A stretch of DNA of 34,379 nucleotides, taken from NCBI GenBank assembly GCA_934148985.1, contig CAKPDO010000015.1, positions 1-34,379 of the forward strand. Reading direction: 5' to 3'. Position 1 is the first letter of the stretch, and every line of letters starts with the position of its first letter. Both the position numbers and the translations under genes were made by a program. This document shows positions 7,078 to 15,476 of this stretch, in pieces. Source of the DNA: an uncultured Clostridia bacterium. GTDB lineage: Bacteria > Bacillota > Clostridia > TANB77 > CAG-508. The notes under the pieces were generated by a model that was not told the DNA's origin, searched no databases, and was given only the letters and a program-made list of their open reading frames with translations.

Positions 7078-10000
7078 AATGAAATTATATGAATTAGCAA
7101 AAGAGATGAATTTATCTAGTAAGGAATTGTTAGAACAAGCAAAGGCGATTGGAATTGGCATAAAGAGTCATTTGAGTGTTATTTCTGATGATGATGTAAA
7201 AAATTTAAAAGAGAAATATAAAAGACAAGAAAAAACAGAAACTAGAAAAGAAGAAAAAAAGCCAAAAACAGAAAATGCACCAAAGAAAGATAATTCTAAT
7301 AAAAAGGATAATCCTGTTATAATCAGAAGAGAGGTTATCCTAGAAGATGATAATAAAGAAAGAAAGCAAGAAACAAAGCCAAAAGACAATAATAAAACTC
7401 CATTTATTCAAAGAAATCAAAAGAAGGATTTTAATATTGTTTACAGAAATAAACCTACAAAACCTATGACTGTAAGTGAATTGTTTGGCTTAAATAAAGA
7501 AGAACCTAAAAAGGAGAAAGAAGAAATAAAAAAAGAAGAAAATAAAATTCAAGAGGATGTAGTGAAAAAAGAAACAATGAAAGTAGTTGAAAAGAAAGTA
7601 GAACCAAAGGTTCAAGAAAATATGGAAAATAAAAAAATTCAAACCGTAAATAAAAATAGTGATTTTTCAGAAAGAAAAAATCAATCATATAATAATGAAA
7701 GAACCAACAACGGATTTCGTAATAATAGATCTGAAAGAGGATTTGGCGATAGAAACAATTATGAAAGAAATAATGGAGATAGAAACTATCAAAATAATAG
7801 AAGAGATGGTTATAGGCAAAATCCAAGAAATGGGGAAAATGGAAATAACTTCCAAAGAAGAGAAAATACGAATAGGTTCCAAAACAATAATAATGGAGAA
7901 AGAGCTAGTTGGCAAAAAGATAATAGAAATAATGACAGACAAAATAATTTTAGAAATAGTAATCAAAACAGTAGAAATGGTTATAATAATAATTATAACA
8001 ACAACAATGGAAATAGATTTGGAAACAACAATAATAGGCGTCCATTAGATGAAAAAGGAATCGAAAAAAATATTAAAAATATTATTACTGTTGAATCAAA
8101 TATAGAAGAAAAAACAACTCGTGAATATAATAGAAATATTGACAAACAAAAAAATAATAGTAAATTTGATGACTCAAGAGTTACTAAAAAGAAAACTAGA
8201 AGAAATCAAGATGATTCAATAAATGAGAAAAAATTAAATAATTTAAAACAAAGAAATAATTTATCAAATATGTTTGATGACCAAGAAGATGGAATGCTTG
8301 ATTATTATGATTTAACAACTCAAAGAGGTAGAAAAGGTAAAAAGAAAGCAACAGTTAAGGGAGAAGAAAGAACAAAACAAAAAATCTTCAAGCTTACAGA
8401 AATTACAATACCTGAATCAATTAGTGTTAAAGATTTAGCTACAGAGCTTAAAAAGACATCTAGCGAAGTTATAATGAAGCTTATGTCACTTGGAATTATG
8501 GCAACATTAAATAATAACTTAGACTTTGATACAGCATTTTTAGTAGCATCTGAATATGGTGTAACAGCAAAGAAAAAGCAAGAAGTTAAAGAAGAAGATG
8601 TATTATTTGATGAGTCAGTAGATACCGCAAATGAATTAAAGGAACGTCCACCAGTTGTTGTTGTTATGGGTCACGTTGACCATGGTAAAACATCGCTTTT
8701 AGATGTAATAAGAAAAACAAATGTAATAGGTGGAGAAGCTGGAGGAATTACTCAAGCAATTGGTGCTTACCAAGTAAGAGTAAATGATAGAGATATTACA
8801 TTCTTAGATACTCCAGGACATGAAGCATTTACCCAAATGAGAGCAAGAGGAGCTCAAATTACAGATATTGCAATATTGGTTGTTGCAGCAAACGATGGTG
8901 TAATGCCTCAAACAGTTGAAGCTATAAACCATGCGAAATCAGCTGGAATTCCTATAATTGTAGCAATTAACAAAATAGATTTACCAGACGCAAATCCTCA
9001 AAAAGTAAAAGAAGAATTAATGCAATATGAATTAGTTCCTGAAGAGTGGGGTGGAGATACAATCTATGTTGAAATTTCAGCTAAAAAGAATATAAATATT
9101 GACCAATTATTAGAGATGGTATTACTTCAAGCTGATGTGTTGGAATTAAAAGCTAACCCAACAAAACAAGCAAAAGGTGCTGTAATAGAAGCAAGGCTTG
9201 ACAAAAATAAAGGTGCTATTGCATCAGTCCTAGTTCAAAGAGGTAAACTTGATGTAGGTGATACAGTTGTTGTTGGAACATCAATTGGTAGAATACGTTC
9301 AATGGTAAATGACAAAGGCAAAAAAGTTAAATCAGCTGGACCATCAACACCAGTTGAAATCATGGGATTGACAGAAGTTCCACAAGCTGGAGATGTTTTC
9401 TATGAAGTTAAAGATGAAAAAATGGCTAAACATTTAATAGAAAGAAGAAAACGTCAAGCTAGGGAAAAATCAATAAATCAAGTATCAGCAGTAACTTTAG
9501 ATAATCTATTCGGACAAATGGAAGAAGGAAAATTAAAACAATTAAACTTAATTGTAAAAGCAGATGTTCAAGGTTCTGTTGAAGCTTTAAAGCAATCTCT
9601 AGAAAAATTATCAAATGACGAGGTAAGAGTAAAAGTTATTCACGCAGCAGCTGGAGCTGTTACAGAATCTGATGTTACACTTGCAAAAGTTTCAAATGCA
9701 ATTATAATAGCATTTAATGTAAGACCTGTTGCAACAGCTAAAAATGAGGCTGAAAAAGATGAAGTTCAAATTAAACAATATTCTATCATTTATCAAGCAA
9801 TTGATGATGTTGAAGCTGCTATGAAAGGAATGCTTGACCCTAAATTCGAAGAAGAAATAATAGGAACAGCTGAAATAAGGCAAATCTTTAAAATCTCAAA
9901 TGTTGGAACAATTGGAGGAGCTATGGTTCTTACAGGAAAAATTGCAAGGAATGCTGGAGTTAGAGTTATTCGTGATGATGTTGTTATACATGACGGAAAA

Positions 10001-10141
10001 CTTATATCTCTAAAACGTTTCAAAGATGATGCAAAAGAAGTTGCAAAAGACTTTGAATGTGGTATCCAATTAGAAAAATATAATGATATTAAAGAAGGAG
10101 ACATCCTAGAAGCATATATTATGAAAGAAATTAAAAGATAA
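7070..10141 (+). CDS. infB: Translation initiation factor IF-2
   Basis: IF-2 is the GTPase that places initiator tRNA on the ribosome. I chose the TTG at 7070 (1023 aa, overlapping ylxR by 8 nt) because GGGGGTG lies six bases upstream and the product begins M-G-K-M-K-LYELAKEMN, matching family N-termini. An ATG at 7055 also opens the frame, and an ATG lies at 7079. Domains: an IF2N motif at the N-terminus, a charged and then Asn/Arg/Gly-rich linker (about residues 200-325), a second IF2N (about 450), and the G domain with GHVDHGKT (from residue 534), DTPGHE and NKID, followed by the IF-2 beta-barrels and C-terminal domain. The linker is unusually long and N/R-rich. Confidence 0.96.
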   Translation: MGKMKLYELAKEMNLSSKELLEQAKAIGIGIKSHLSVISDDDVKNLKEKYKRQEKTETRKEEKKPKTENAPKKDNSNKKDNPVIIRREVILEDDNKERKQETKPKDNNKTPFIQRNQKKDFNIVYRNKPTKPMTVSELFGLNKEEPKKEKEEIKKEENKIQEDVVKKETMKVVEKKVEPKVQENMENKKIQTVNKNSDFSERKNQSYNNERTNNGFRNNRSERGFGDRNNYERNNGDRNYQNNRRDGYRQNPRNGENGNNFQRRENTNRFQNNNNGERASWQKDNRNNDRQNNFRNSNQNSRNGYNNNYNNNNGNRFGNNNNRRPLDEKGIEKNIKNIITVESNIEEKTTREYNRNIDKQKNNSKFDDSRVTKKKTRRNQDDSINEKKLNNLKQRNNLSNMFDDQEDGMLDYYDLTTQRGRKGKKKATVKGEERTKQKIFKLTEITIPESISVKDLATELKKTSSEVIMKLMSLGIMATLNNNLDFDTAFLVASEYGVTAKKKQEVKEEDVLFDESVDTANELKERPPVVVVMGHVDHGKTSLLDVIRKTNVIGGEAGGITQAIGAYQVRVNDRDITFLDTPGHEAFTQMRARGAQITDIAILVVAANDGVMPQTVEAINHAKSAGIPIIVAINKIDLPDANPQKVKEELMQYELVPEEWGGDTIYVEISAKKNINIDQLLEMVLLQADVLELKANPTKQAKGAVIEARLDKNKGAIASVLVQRGKLDVGDTVVVGTSIGRIRSMVNDKGKKVKSAGPSTPVEIMGLTEVPQAGDVFYEVKDEKMAKHLIERRKRQAREKSINQVSAVTLDNLFGQMEEGKLKQLNLIVKADVQGSVEALKQSLEKLSNDEVRVKVIHAAAGAVTESDVTLAKVSNAIIIAFNVRPVATAKNEAEKDEVQIKQYSIIYQAIDDVEAAMKGMLDPKFEEEIIGTAEIRQIFKISNVGTIGGAMVLTGKIARNAGVRVIRDDVVIHDGKLISLKRFKDDAKEVAKDFECGIQLEKYNDIKEGDILEAYIMKEIKR

Positions 10142-10157
10142 TTTTTGAATGTTTTAC

Positions 10158-10209
10158 ACAGGAACATGCTTTTAACAAGCCTAGGCTAAGGCTAAAGGCT
10201 TGTTCCTGT
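10158..10209 (+). promoter_or_regulatory. Structured spacer between infB and rbfA with alternative pairings
   Basis: ACAGGAACA (10158-10166) is complementary to TGTTCCTGT (10201-10209), and AACAAGCCT (10174-10182) to AGGCTTGTT (10196-10204). The two 3' partners overlap, so the pairings compete in part. No U-tract follows. It may be an mRNA processing or regulatory hairpin. I recognise no family. Confidence 0.45.
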
Positions 10210-10250
10210 AAATTGTTATAATCCAAAATGAAAGGAGTGTGACTATTAGT

Positions 10251-10616
10251 ATGCCACAAAGAAAATCTACAAATCGTATGGATAAGGTTAACGAGACTTT
10301 GAAAAAAGAAATAGGTACAATTATCGACCAAGACCTAAGAAATCAAAACATAACTGGATTAATTAGTGTAACAAAAGTAAAGACAGCTCCAGATTTTAGC
10401 CAAGCTAGAGTTTATATTAGTTTACTTAATTGTAAGAGCAAGAAGAATACTCTTGAGGGTATAAAAAAGGCTTCTGGCTATATTAGAACTGAAATTGCTA
10501 AAAGAATAAATTTAAGATATACGCCTGAACTTATTTTTGAATTAGATGAGAGCATGGAGTATGGTTCTAGAATTGAAAGTATATTAAAAGAAATTATGCC
10601 AGAGGAGAAAAAATAG
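10251..10616 (+). CDS. rbfA: Ribosome-binding factor A
   Basis: RbfA is a KH-fold 30S maturation factor also needed at low temperature. The 121-residue product has the family pattern RMDKVNETLKKEIGTIIDQ, a central ISVTKVKTAPDFSQARVYIS, and RTEIAKRINLRYTPELIFELD near the end. A GTG at 10239 is also in frame but is only one base from AAAGGAG (10231-10237). The ATG at 10251 gives a more normal start, though the spacing of 13 is long. It follows infB as expected, but ylxP is absent between them. Confidence 0.93.
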   Translation: MPQRKSTNRMDKVNETLKKEIGTIIDQDLRNQNITGLISVTKVKTAPDFSQARVYISLLNCKSKKNTLEGIKKASGYIRTEIAKRINLRYTPELIFELDESMEYGSRIESILKEIMPEEKK

Positions 10617-10625
10617 GGAACATTA

Positions 10626-10645
10626 GGACCGGTTCTTTTTGGTCC
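10626..10645. repeat. REP-like repeat between rbfA and nrnA
   Basis: The unit GGACCGGTTCTTTTTGGTCC is a single hairpin-forming copy with GGACC/GGTCC ends. It is followed by AGAAAGAAAGGAATAAAT and the nrnA ATG, again placing the repeat directly before a ribosome binding site. Confidence 0.75.
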
Positions 10646-10672
10646 CAACGTAGCAGAAAGAAAGGAATAAAT

Positions 10673-11623
10673 ATGACATTAGATACAATATTAGAGGAAA
10701 TAAAAAAAGCAGAAACAATCGTAATACTAACACATGAAGTACCAGACGGAGATGCTATAGGAAGTTCACTAGGAATAGGACTAGCCTTGGAAGAAATTGG
10801 GAAGAATGTAGACATTATAATACCAGAATATTCAAAATCATTTGCATTTTTGCCTGGAATAGAAAAATTAAAAAAATCTACTGATGTAGAAAGATATGAC
10901 CTAGCAATTGCACTAGATTGTGCTGATATTAAAATATTAAAAGGTTATACAAAATATTTTGAAAAAGCAAAAACAAAAATTGTAATAGACCATCACAGTA
11001 GCAATATTATGTATGGAGATATAAACTTTGTAAATCCTGTTGCACCAGCATGTGCGCAAGTTTTAATTGGAATGTTTAATTATTTTAAAATTAAACTTAC
11101 AAAAGATATTGCTACATGTATTATGACAGGAATAATAACAGATACAGGCGGCTTTTCTTATGGTGCAACAACAGAAACTTTTGAATTCGCAGCCGAGATT
11201 TTGTCTTTAGGTGTAAATATATCGGAAATATTCATAAAAGCTTTACGCACTAAGAATAAAGCTAATTTTGAGCTTACAAAAAGAGCAATGGATAGACTAG
11301 AGTTTTTTGAAAATGGAAAGGTTGCTTTTTCATACATAACTTGCAAAGACCAAGAAGAAGTAAATGCAGTAACTGGAGATCATGAAGGTATTGTTGAAGT
11401 TGGCAGAAACATAGATGGTGTTGAAGTTTCAATATTTTTACATGAAGTTAAGGGAAAAGGATTTAAGATTTCTTTGAGGTCATTAGAATATGTTAATGTT
11501 GCTAGTATTGCTATTATGTTCGGAGGCGGTGGACATATAAAGGCTGCTGGAGCATATGGAAATGGAACTATTGAACAAATTAGAGATAAGGTTCTTAGTG
11601 AAGTTAGAAAACAATTAAAATAA
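10673..11623 (+). CDS. nrnA: DHH family phosphoesterase, NrnA-like oligoribonuclease/pAp phosphatase
   Basis: NrnA degrades very short RNA oligonucleotides and dephosphorylates pAp. DHH motifs are present: PDGDAIGSS (24-32), DCAD (82-85), IDHHSSN (105-111), and the DHHA1 signature GGGGHIKAAG (284-293). The length (316 aa) is normal. The gene lies between rbfA and truB, a common arrangement in Clostridia. AAAGGAAT precedes the ATG. The specific symbol is inferred from family and position. Confidence 0.9.
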   Translation: MTLDTILEEIKKAETIVILTHEVPDGDAIGSSLGIGLALEEIGKNVDIIIPEYSKSFAFLPGIEKLKKSTDVERYDLAIALDCADIKILKGYTKYFEKAKTKIVIDHHSSNIMYGDINFVNPVAPACAQVLIGMFNYFKIKLTKDIATCIMTGIITDTGGFSYGATTETFEFAAEILSLGVNISEIFIKALRTKNKANFELTKRAMDRLEFFENGKVAFSYITCKDQEEVNAVTGDHEGIVEVGRNIDGVEVSIFLHEVKGKGFKISLRSLEYVNVASIAIMFGGGGHIKAAGAYGNGTIEQIRDKVLSEVRKQLK

Positions 11624-11634
11624 TTTTGCATTTA

Positions 11635-11679
11635 GGTACGGTTCAGTTTGGGAAATTTTCGCCCAATGGAACTGTCACC
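11635..11679. repeat. Diverged REP-like inverted repeat between nrnA and truB
   Basis: Imperfect arms GGTACGGTTCAGTTTGGG (11635-11652) and CCCAATGGAACTGTCACC (11662-11679) flank a 9-nt loop. It resembles the family core (ACGGTTC...TTTGGG) but is degenerate. Confidence 0.5.
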
Positions 11680-11697
11680 AAAAGGGGAAACGTATTT

Positions 11698-12570
11698 ATG
11701 GACGGAATTATAGTAATAAATAAAGAAAAAGATTGGACTTCAAATGATATAGTACAGAAATTAAAAGGCATATTTCATGAAAAGACAGGACACACTGGAA
11801 CTCTTGACCCACAAGCAACAGGAGTTTTGCCTGTTTTAATAGGAAAAGGAACAGGTCTTTCTAAATATTTGGTAAATCATGATAAGGATTATATAGCAAC
11901 TATAAAATTAGGAAAGAAAACATCTACTGGTGACAGAGAGGGAGATGTTATTGAAGAACATATTGTGACAGAAAATATGTTAGACGAAAAAAATGTAAAA
12001 ATTGTTCTTGATAGCTTTATTGGTAAACAAACTCAGGTTCCTCCTATGTATTCAGCAATTAAAGTAAATGGAAAAAAACTTTATGAGTATGCAAGACAAG
12101 GAAAAGATATTGATGTTAAGCCTAGAAGTATAGAGATTTATGATATCAAGCTTATTTCTGTATCTAAGGAAAATTGTGAATTGATTTTTGAAACTAAGGT
12201 TTCGAAAGGTACATATATTAGAACTTTATGTGAGGATATTTCTGAAAGGCTTGGAACTGTTGGATTTATGGAAGAACTCAATAGAACTAGAGTGGGAGAT
12301 TTTAGAATTGAACAGGCTATTAAAATTTCCGAAATTTCTAATTGCGAAGATTTGAAAAAGCTTGGTTTTATTTCTGTTGAGGATTTTTTTGCGAATAATG
12401 GATTTTTTAAGTTTGATGATTTTAAAATTAATAAATTCCTTAATGGTGCAAAAGTTTTTGTTGGAGATAAGTTTGATGGAATTTTTAGAGTTTATGATAA
12501 GAGTATGAGATTTGTCGGAACTGGGGTTGTTCAGGATGGAGTTATTAAACGAGATATTGTGGTTTTGTGA
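11698..12570 (+). CDS. truB: tRNA pseudouridine(55) synthase TruB
   Basis: TruB makes pseudouridine 55 in the T-arm of tRNAs. The catalytic region GHTGTLDPQATGVLPV contains the nucleophile Asp37. YSAIKVNGKKLYEYAR and VSKGTYIRTLCEDI are further family motifs. I set the start at the ATG at 11698 (290 aa), which has AAGGGG ten bases upstream. The frame is open from a TTG at 11626, but that would translate through the repeat. The ribF gene that follows truB in Bacillus is absent; a terminator follows instead. Confidence 0.95.
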   Translation: MDGIIVINKEKDWTSNDIVQKLKGIFHEKTGHTGTLDPQATGVLPVLIGKGTGLSKYLVNHDKDYIATIKLGKKTSTGDREGDVIEEHIVTENMLDEKNVKIVLDSFIGKQTQVPPMYSAIKVNGKKLYEYARQGKDIDVKPRSIEIYDIKLISVSKENCELIFETKVSKGTYIRTLCEDISERLGTVGFMEELNRTRVGDFRIEQAIKISEISNCEDLKKLGFISVEDFFANNGFFKFDDFKINKFLNGAKVFVGDKFDGIFRVYDKSMRFVGTGVVQDGVIKRDIVVL

Positions 12571-12587
12571 TTGAAAAAATATAAATG

Positions 12588-12615
12588 ACGGCGGAAGCTA
12601 TAAAGCTTCCGCCGT
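12588..12615. terminator. Bidirectional terminator between truB and the convergent orphan gene
   Basis: A perfect 12-bp GC-rich stem (12588-12599 with 12604-12615) has a 4-nt loop. A T-run follows on the plus strand after TTAAAC, and an A/T-rich tract flanks the minus side. Confidence 0.85.
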
Positions 12616-12641
12616 TTAAACTTTTTACGGATTATAGGTAA

Positions 12642-13103
12642 TTACTGTTTGTTTTCCGCATATGCGGTAAATCTAACCAGCGTTGCCATAAGATCCTCGC
12701 GTGCTGCGAGTAATACATTCTTTTGGCGCATTGCCTTAGAATAATTCAAATCAATGTCTTCTGGGGAATGATCCTCGAGCAAATGCGACAGTTTTTCAAC
12801 GTATGTGAAATGTCGATAATGAAACCGATGAAAAACATGTGCGTGCGCATCCTCCAATGAAGGAAGATTGTCAGTAAGCTGCGGATTGCTGACTTCATAT
12901 CCCTTCTCGCGAAGAAGATATAAGACGTCGTCTAAACCGGAATTTACTTTGGCAAGCTCGTTTTTAACTCGCTGAATATAAAGCCCCGGATTTGTAAGTG
13001 TCCAGTCAGGTTCTCTAGCTTCTGGCGAACCGTACAAAGCATCGTCCAGCATACTGTTGTGGTGTCCCACCTTTCTTGTGACATGATAGATTCTGAATTC
13101 CAT
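12642..13103 (-). CDS. Hypothetical His-rich protein, foreign composition
   Basis: A 153-residue protein that I do not recognise. It is soluble in appearance, with no signal or membrane segment. Histidines cluster in HVTRKVGHHN (7-16) and AHAHVFHRFHYRHF (86-99). AAAGGAGG precedes the ATG. It has a perfect TTGACA promoter and its own GC-rich terminator, so it is monocistronic, convergent with truB and divergent from the next operon. G+C and codon use differ from the neighbours (many GCG, GCC, CTC, CTG and CGC-type codons), and it uses CGG once (R93). This suggests recent transfer. Confidence 0.75.
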   Translation of the reverse strand: MEFRIYHVTRKVGHHNSMLDDALYGSPEAREPDWTLTNPGLYIQRVKNELAKVNSGLDDVLYLLREKGYEVSNPQLTDNLPSLEDAHAHVFHRFHYRHFTYVEKLSHLLEDHSPEDIDLNYSKAMRQKNVLLAAREDLMATLVRFTAYAENKQ

Positions 13104-13147
13104 AAAAGGCCTCCTTTGATGTTGAATTATTATCAGTTACATGACTT

Positions 13148-13176
13148 ATTTTAACTCATTATGTAAAATTTGTCAA
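13148..13176 (-). promoter_or_regulatory. Sigma-A promoter of the 153-aa orphan gene
   Basis: On the minus strand TTGACA (13171-13176) and TAAAAT (13148-13153) are separated by 17 nt. Confidence 0.8.
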
Positions 13177-13207
13177 TACAAAACAAAAAATTTTTTCAAA
13201 AAACTAC

Positions 13208-13236
13208 TTGCCAATTGTCGAAATATGAAATATAAT
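13208..13236 (+). promoter_or_regulatory. Sigma-A promoter of the HD-like/endoQ operon
   Basis: TTGCCA (13208-13213) and TATAAT (13231-13236) are separated by 17 nt. Confidence 0.8.
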
Positions 13237-13269
13237 AAAAATGTATAAAAGACACTTAGGAGGAAAAAG

Positions 13270-14121
13270 ATGGAAGATTTTGCAACATATATATTAGATG
13301 AAAATGACCTAGCACAAAAAATGCTAATCACATATTATTTATCAAAAAAAACAGGAATATATTTTGACAAATCAATAGTATTAAAGACCGAAATAGCAAA
13401 AATGTTTATAGAATATATGCAAATTAATGTAGATGAAAATTTAGTATTAACAGCAATGTTATTATGTAATTGTAAAAAAGTAGAAAATGCACAAAAAATA
13501 GGAAAGCTTGAAACATATGCAAAAGAAGGAGCAGAATATTTATCTACATTAGGATTTAGCAAAAGATTTTGTAAAATATGTGAAGAAGTGAACAGATATA
13601 GTGGAAGTGAACCAAGAGAAAAAGAAAGTGACATTCTAGAAGTTATTGACCAATTTACAGGTTTAATATTAAATAGAGTAGAAAGAGATGCATTTACAAC
13701 AGAAGAAGCTTTAGTTGTTTTAAAAGAGAGAAATTTAAAATATGCAGACAATAGATATATAGGTCAATTTACAGAATTTGTAAATGAATTAGAAACGGTT
13801 ACAATAAAGGAAACAATAGATGTTCCAATAATTAAAAAATTAGTACATTTACATAATAAAGAAGCAAATGTAAAAACATTTATTGCAGCCATTTCAAATA
13901 ATTATTCAGAAAAAATAAATGAAGCTTTAGAAAAAAGCTTCAAGAAGAATGCAAGGAAAGTCTTTGAAAAAGAAGAAAATGAAGAAAATAGTATGAAAAC
14001 AGACTTAGAAAGAATGAAAGAGCTAGCATCTAATGCAAAAAATAGAAGTAGAGCATTATTTAGTGATGATACAGCTCAAAAGGTTCTAAGTCATAAATCG
14101 AAATACAAAGTGGAGGAATAA
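13270..14121 (+). CDS. Hypothetical protein with degenerate HD/HD-GYP-like domain
   Basis: A 283-residue soluble protein, with AGGAGG before the ATG. Residues about 58-155 follow the HD-GYP pattern: an LTAMLLCNCKK helix where LLHDIGK is expected, AKEGAEYLSTLG where H-x-x-GAE-x-L is expected, ICEEVNRYSGSEPREK where the HHE-GYP segment is expected, and SDILEVIDQFTGLILNRVERD in place of the aVaDafdA-R segment. The metal-binding His and Asp residues are replaced, so it is probably not a phosphohydrolase. The C-terminus is charged and probably helical. It ends 3 nt before endoQ and is likely cotranscribed with it. The domain assignment is by pattern only. Confidence 0.6.
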   Translation: MEDFATYILDENDLAQKMLITYYLSKKTGIYFDKSIVLKTEIAKMFIEYMQINVDENLVLTAMLLCNCKKVENAQKIGKLETYAKEGAEYLSTLGFSKRFCKICEEVNRYSGSEPREKESDILEVIDQFTGLILNRVERDAFTTEEALVVLKERNLKYADNRYIGQFTEFVNELETVTIKETIDVPIIKKLVHLHNKEANVKTFIAAISNNYSEKINEALEKSFKKNARKVFEKEENEENSMKTDLERMKELASNAKNRSRALFSDDTAQKVLSHKSKYKVEE

Positions 14122-14124
14122 AAA

Positions 14125-15318
14125 ATGTACGAAATATTTGCAGATTTACATATACATATAGGTAGGTCAGAAAATGGAAAGCCAATAAAAATAACAGGAG
14201 CAAGGAGTTTAAATTTTGCAAATATAGCAAAAGAATGTTGCGAAAGAAAAGGAATTCAGGTTGCAGGAATAATAGATTGTGCATCTCCATATGTAATTGA
14301 AGATATAGAAAACTTTTTAAAAACAGGAGATGCTTATGAACTTCAAGATGGAGGAATAATATATAAAGACAAAGTTTGTATATTACTTGGAAGTGAAGTT
14401 GAAACATCAGAAAAAGGAAGAAATGGAAAATCAGGAAGTGCACATAATATATGCTTTTTCCCATATTTAAAAGATATAAAGGGATTTTCAAATGAACTTT
14501 CAAAACATGTAAAAAATATCACATTAAGCACTCAGCGTTCGGATTTATCTGGGTATGACCTAGTTGATATAGTAGAAAAATATAATGGAATTGTTATACC
14601 AGCACATATTTTTACTCCACATAAAAGTTATTATGGAAATTGCACAGATAGGCTAAAAGATATATTTAGAGAAAAATATGATAAAATATTTGCGGTAGAA
14701 TTAGGTTTAAGTTCAGATACTTTTTTAGCTGATGAAATATCAGAACTAGAAAATAAAACATTTGTAACAAATTCAGATGCACATTCGCTTCCAAAAATCG
14801 CGAGAGAATACAATAAAATGCTTGTAGAAGATATTTCTTTTAAAGAAATTGTAAAAGCATTGAAAAATGAAGATGGTAGAAAAATTGTTGCAAACTATGG
14901 ATTAGACCCAAAACTTGGAAAGTATCATAGAAGTTTTTGCGAGGATTGCAAAGATTCTATTGAAATTGATGAAGCCGCAACTGTTTGTCCAAAATGTGGT
15001 GGACAGAATATAACTTTTGGCGTTTTTGATAGAATAGAATTAATTAAAGATAAAAAAGAAACTAAAAGTCCAGAAAATAGGCCACCATACATATATCAGG
15101 TTCCATTGAGCTTTATCCCAGGAGTTGGTGGTAAAACGGTGGAGAAATTGTTAAGTCATTTTGAAAATGAAATGAATGTTTTACATAAAGTTTCAGAGGA
15201 TGACATTGAATCTGTTGTTGGAGAAAAAGTTGCTAAAAATATTGTTAATAGTATGAATGGAAAAATGCATGTCCACTCTGGTGGCGGAGGCGTTTATGGA
15301 AAAGTAGAGGTAAACTAG
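14125..15318 (+). CDS. PHP-domain DNA repair enzyme, endonuclease Q-like
   Basis: EndoQ enzymes nick DNA 5' of deaminated bases such as uracil and hypoxanthine. The PHP metal site is visible: ADLHIH (6-11), GSEVE (89-93), PAHIFTP (159-165) and NSDAH (216-220). It is followed by a four-Cys zinc ribbon (CEDC at 272-275, CPKC at 288-291) and a C-terminal helix-hairpin-helix stretch starting IPGVGGKTVEKLL (331). This PHP, zinc ribbon and HhH order matches EndoQ. In Bacillus the same spoIIM-xerD neighbourhood holds yqxK, where EndoQ-like and helicase parts are fused. Here the helicase is absent. GGAGG precedes the ATG. Confidence 0.82.
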   Translation: MYEIFADLHIHIGRSENGKPIKITGARSLNFANIAKECCERKGIQVAGIIDCASPYVIEDIENFLKTGDAYELQDGGIIYKDKVCILLGSEVETSEKGRNGKSGSAHNICFFPYLKDIKGFSNELSKHVKNITLSTQRSDLSGYDLVDIVEKYNGIVIPAHIFTPHKSYYGNCTDRLKDIFREKYDKIFAVELGLSSDTFLADEISELENKTFVTNSDAHSLPKIAREYNKMLVEDISFKEIVKALKNEDGRKIVANYGLDPKLGKYHRSFCEDCKDSIEIDEAATVCPKCGGQNITFGVFDRIELIKDKKETKSPENRPPYIYQVPLSFIPGVGGKTVEKLLSHFENEMNVLHKVSEDDIESVVGEKVAKNIVNSMNGKMHVHSGGGGVYGKVEVN

Positions 15319-15374
15319 ATTGGTTTGCTTCTTTTTTGTTTTGTGCGTGTGGCTTGCTTAGGAGCGTAGAAATT

Positions 15375-15396
15375 TTGCACTGATGTATTTGTGCAA
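15375..15396 (+). terminator. Possible weak terminator after endoQ
   Basis: TTGCAC (15375-15380) pairs with GTGCAA (15391-15396) across a 10-nt loop, followed by TGAG and six Ts. Confidence 0.4.
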
Positions 15397-15476
15397 TGAG
15401 TTTTTTGAAGAAAATATGGTTCTTTTTAAGTTAATGTTTGAATAGATATTAAAAAAATATGTAAGGAGAAAGTCAA

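Noticed and set aside
11626..11697. truB start at the TTG at 11626
   Set aside because: Those codons run through the REP-like inverted repeat and are not TruB-like; the ATG at 11698 has a good SD.
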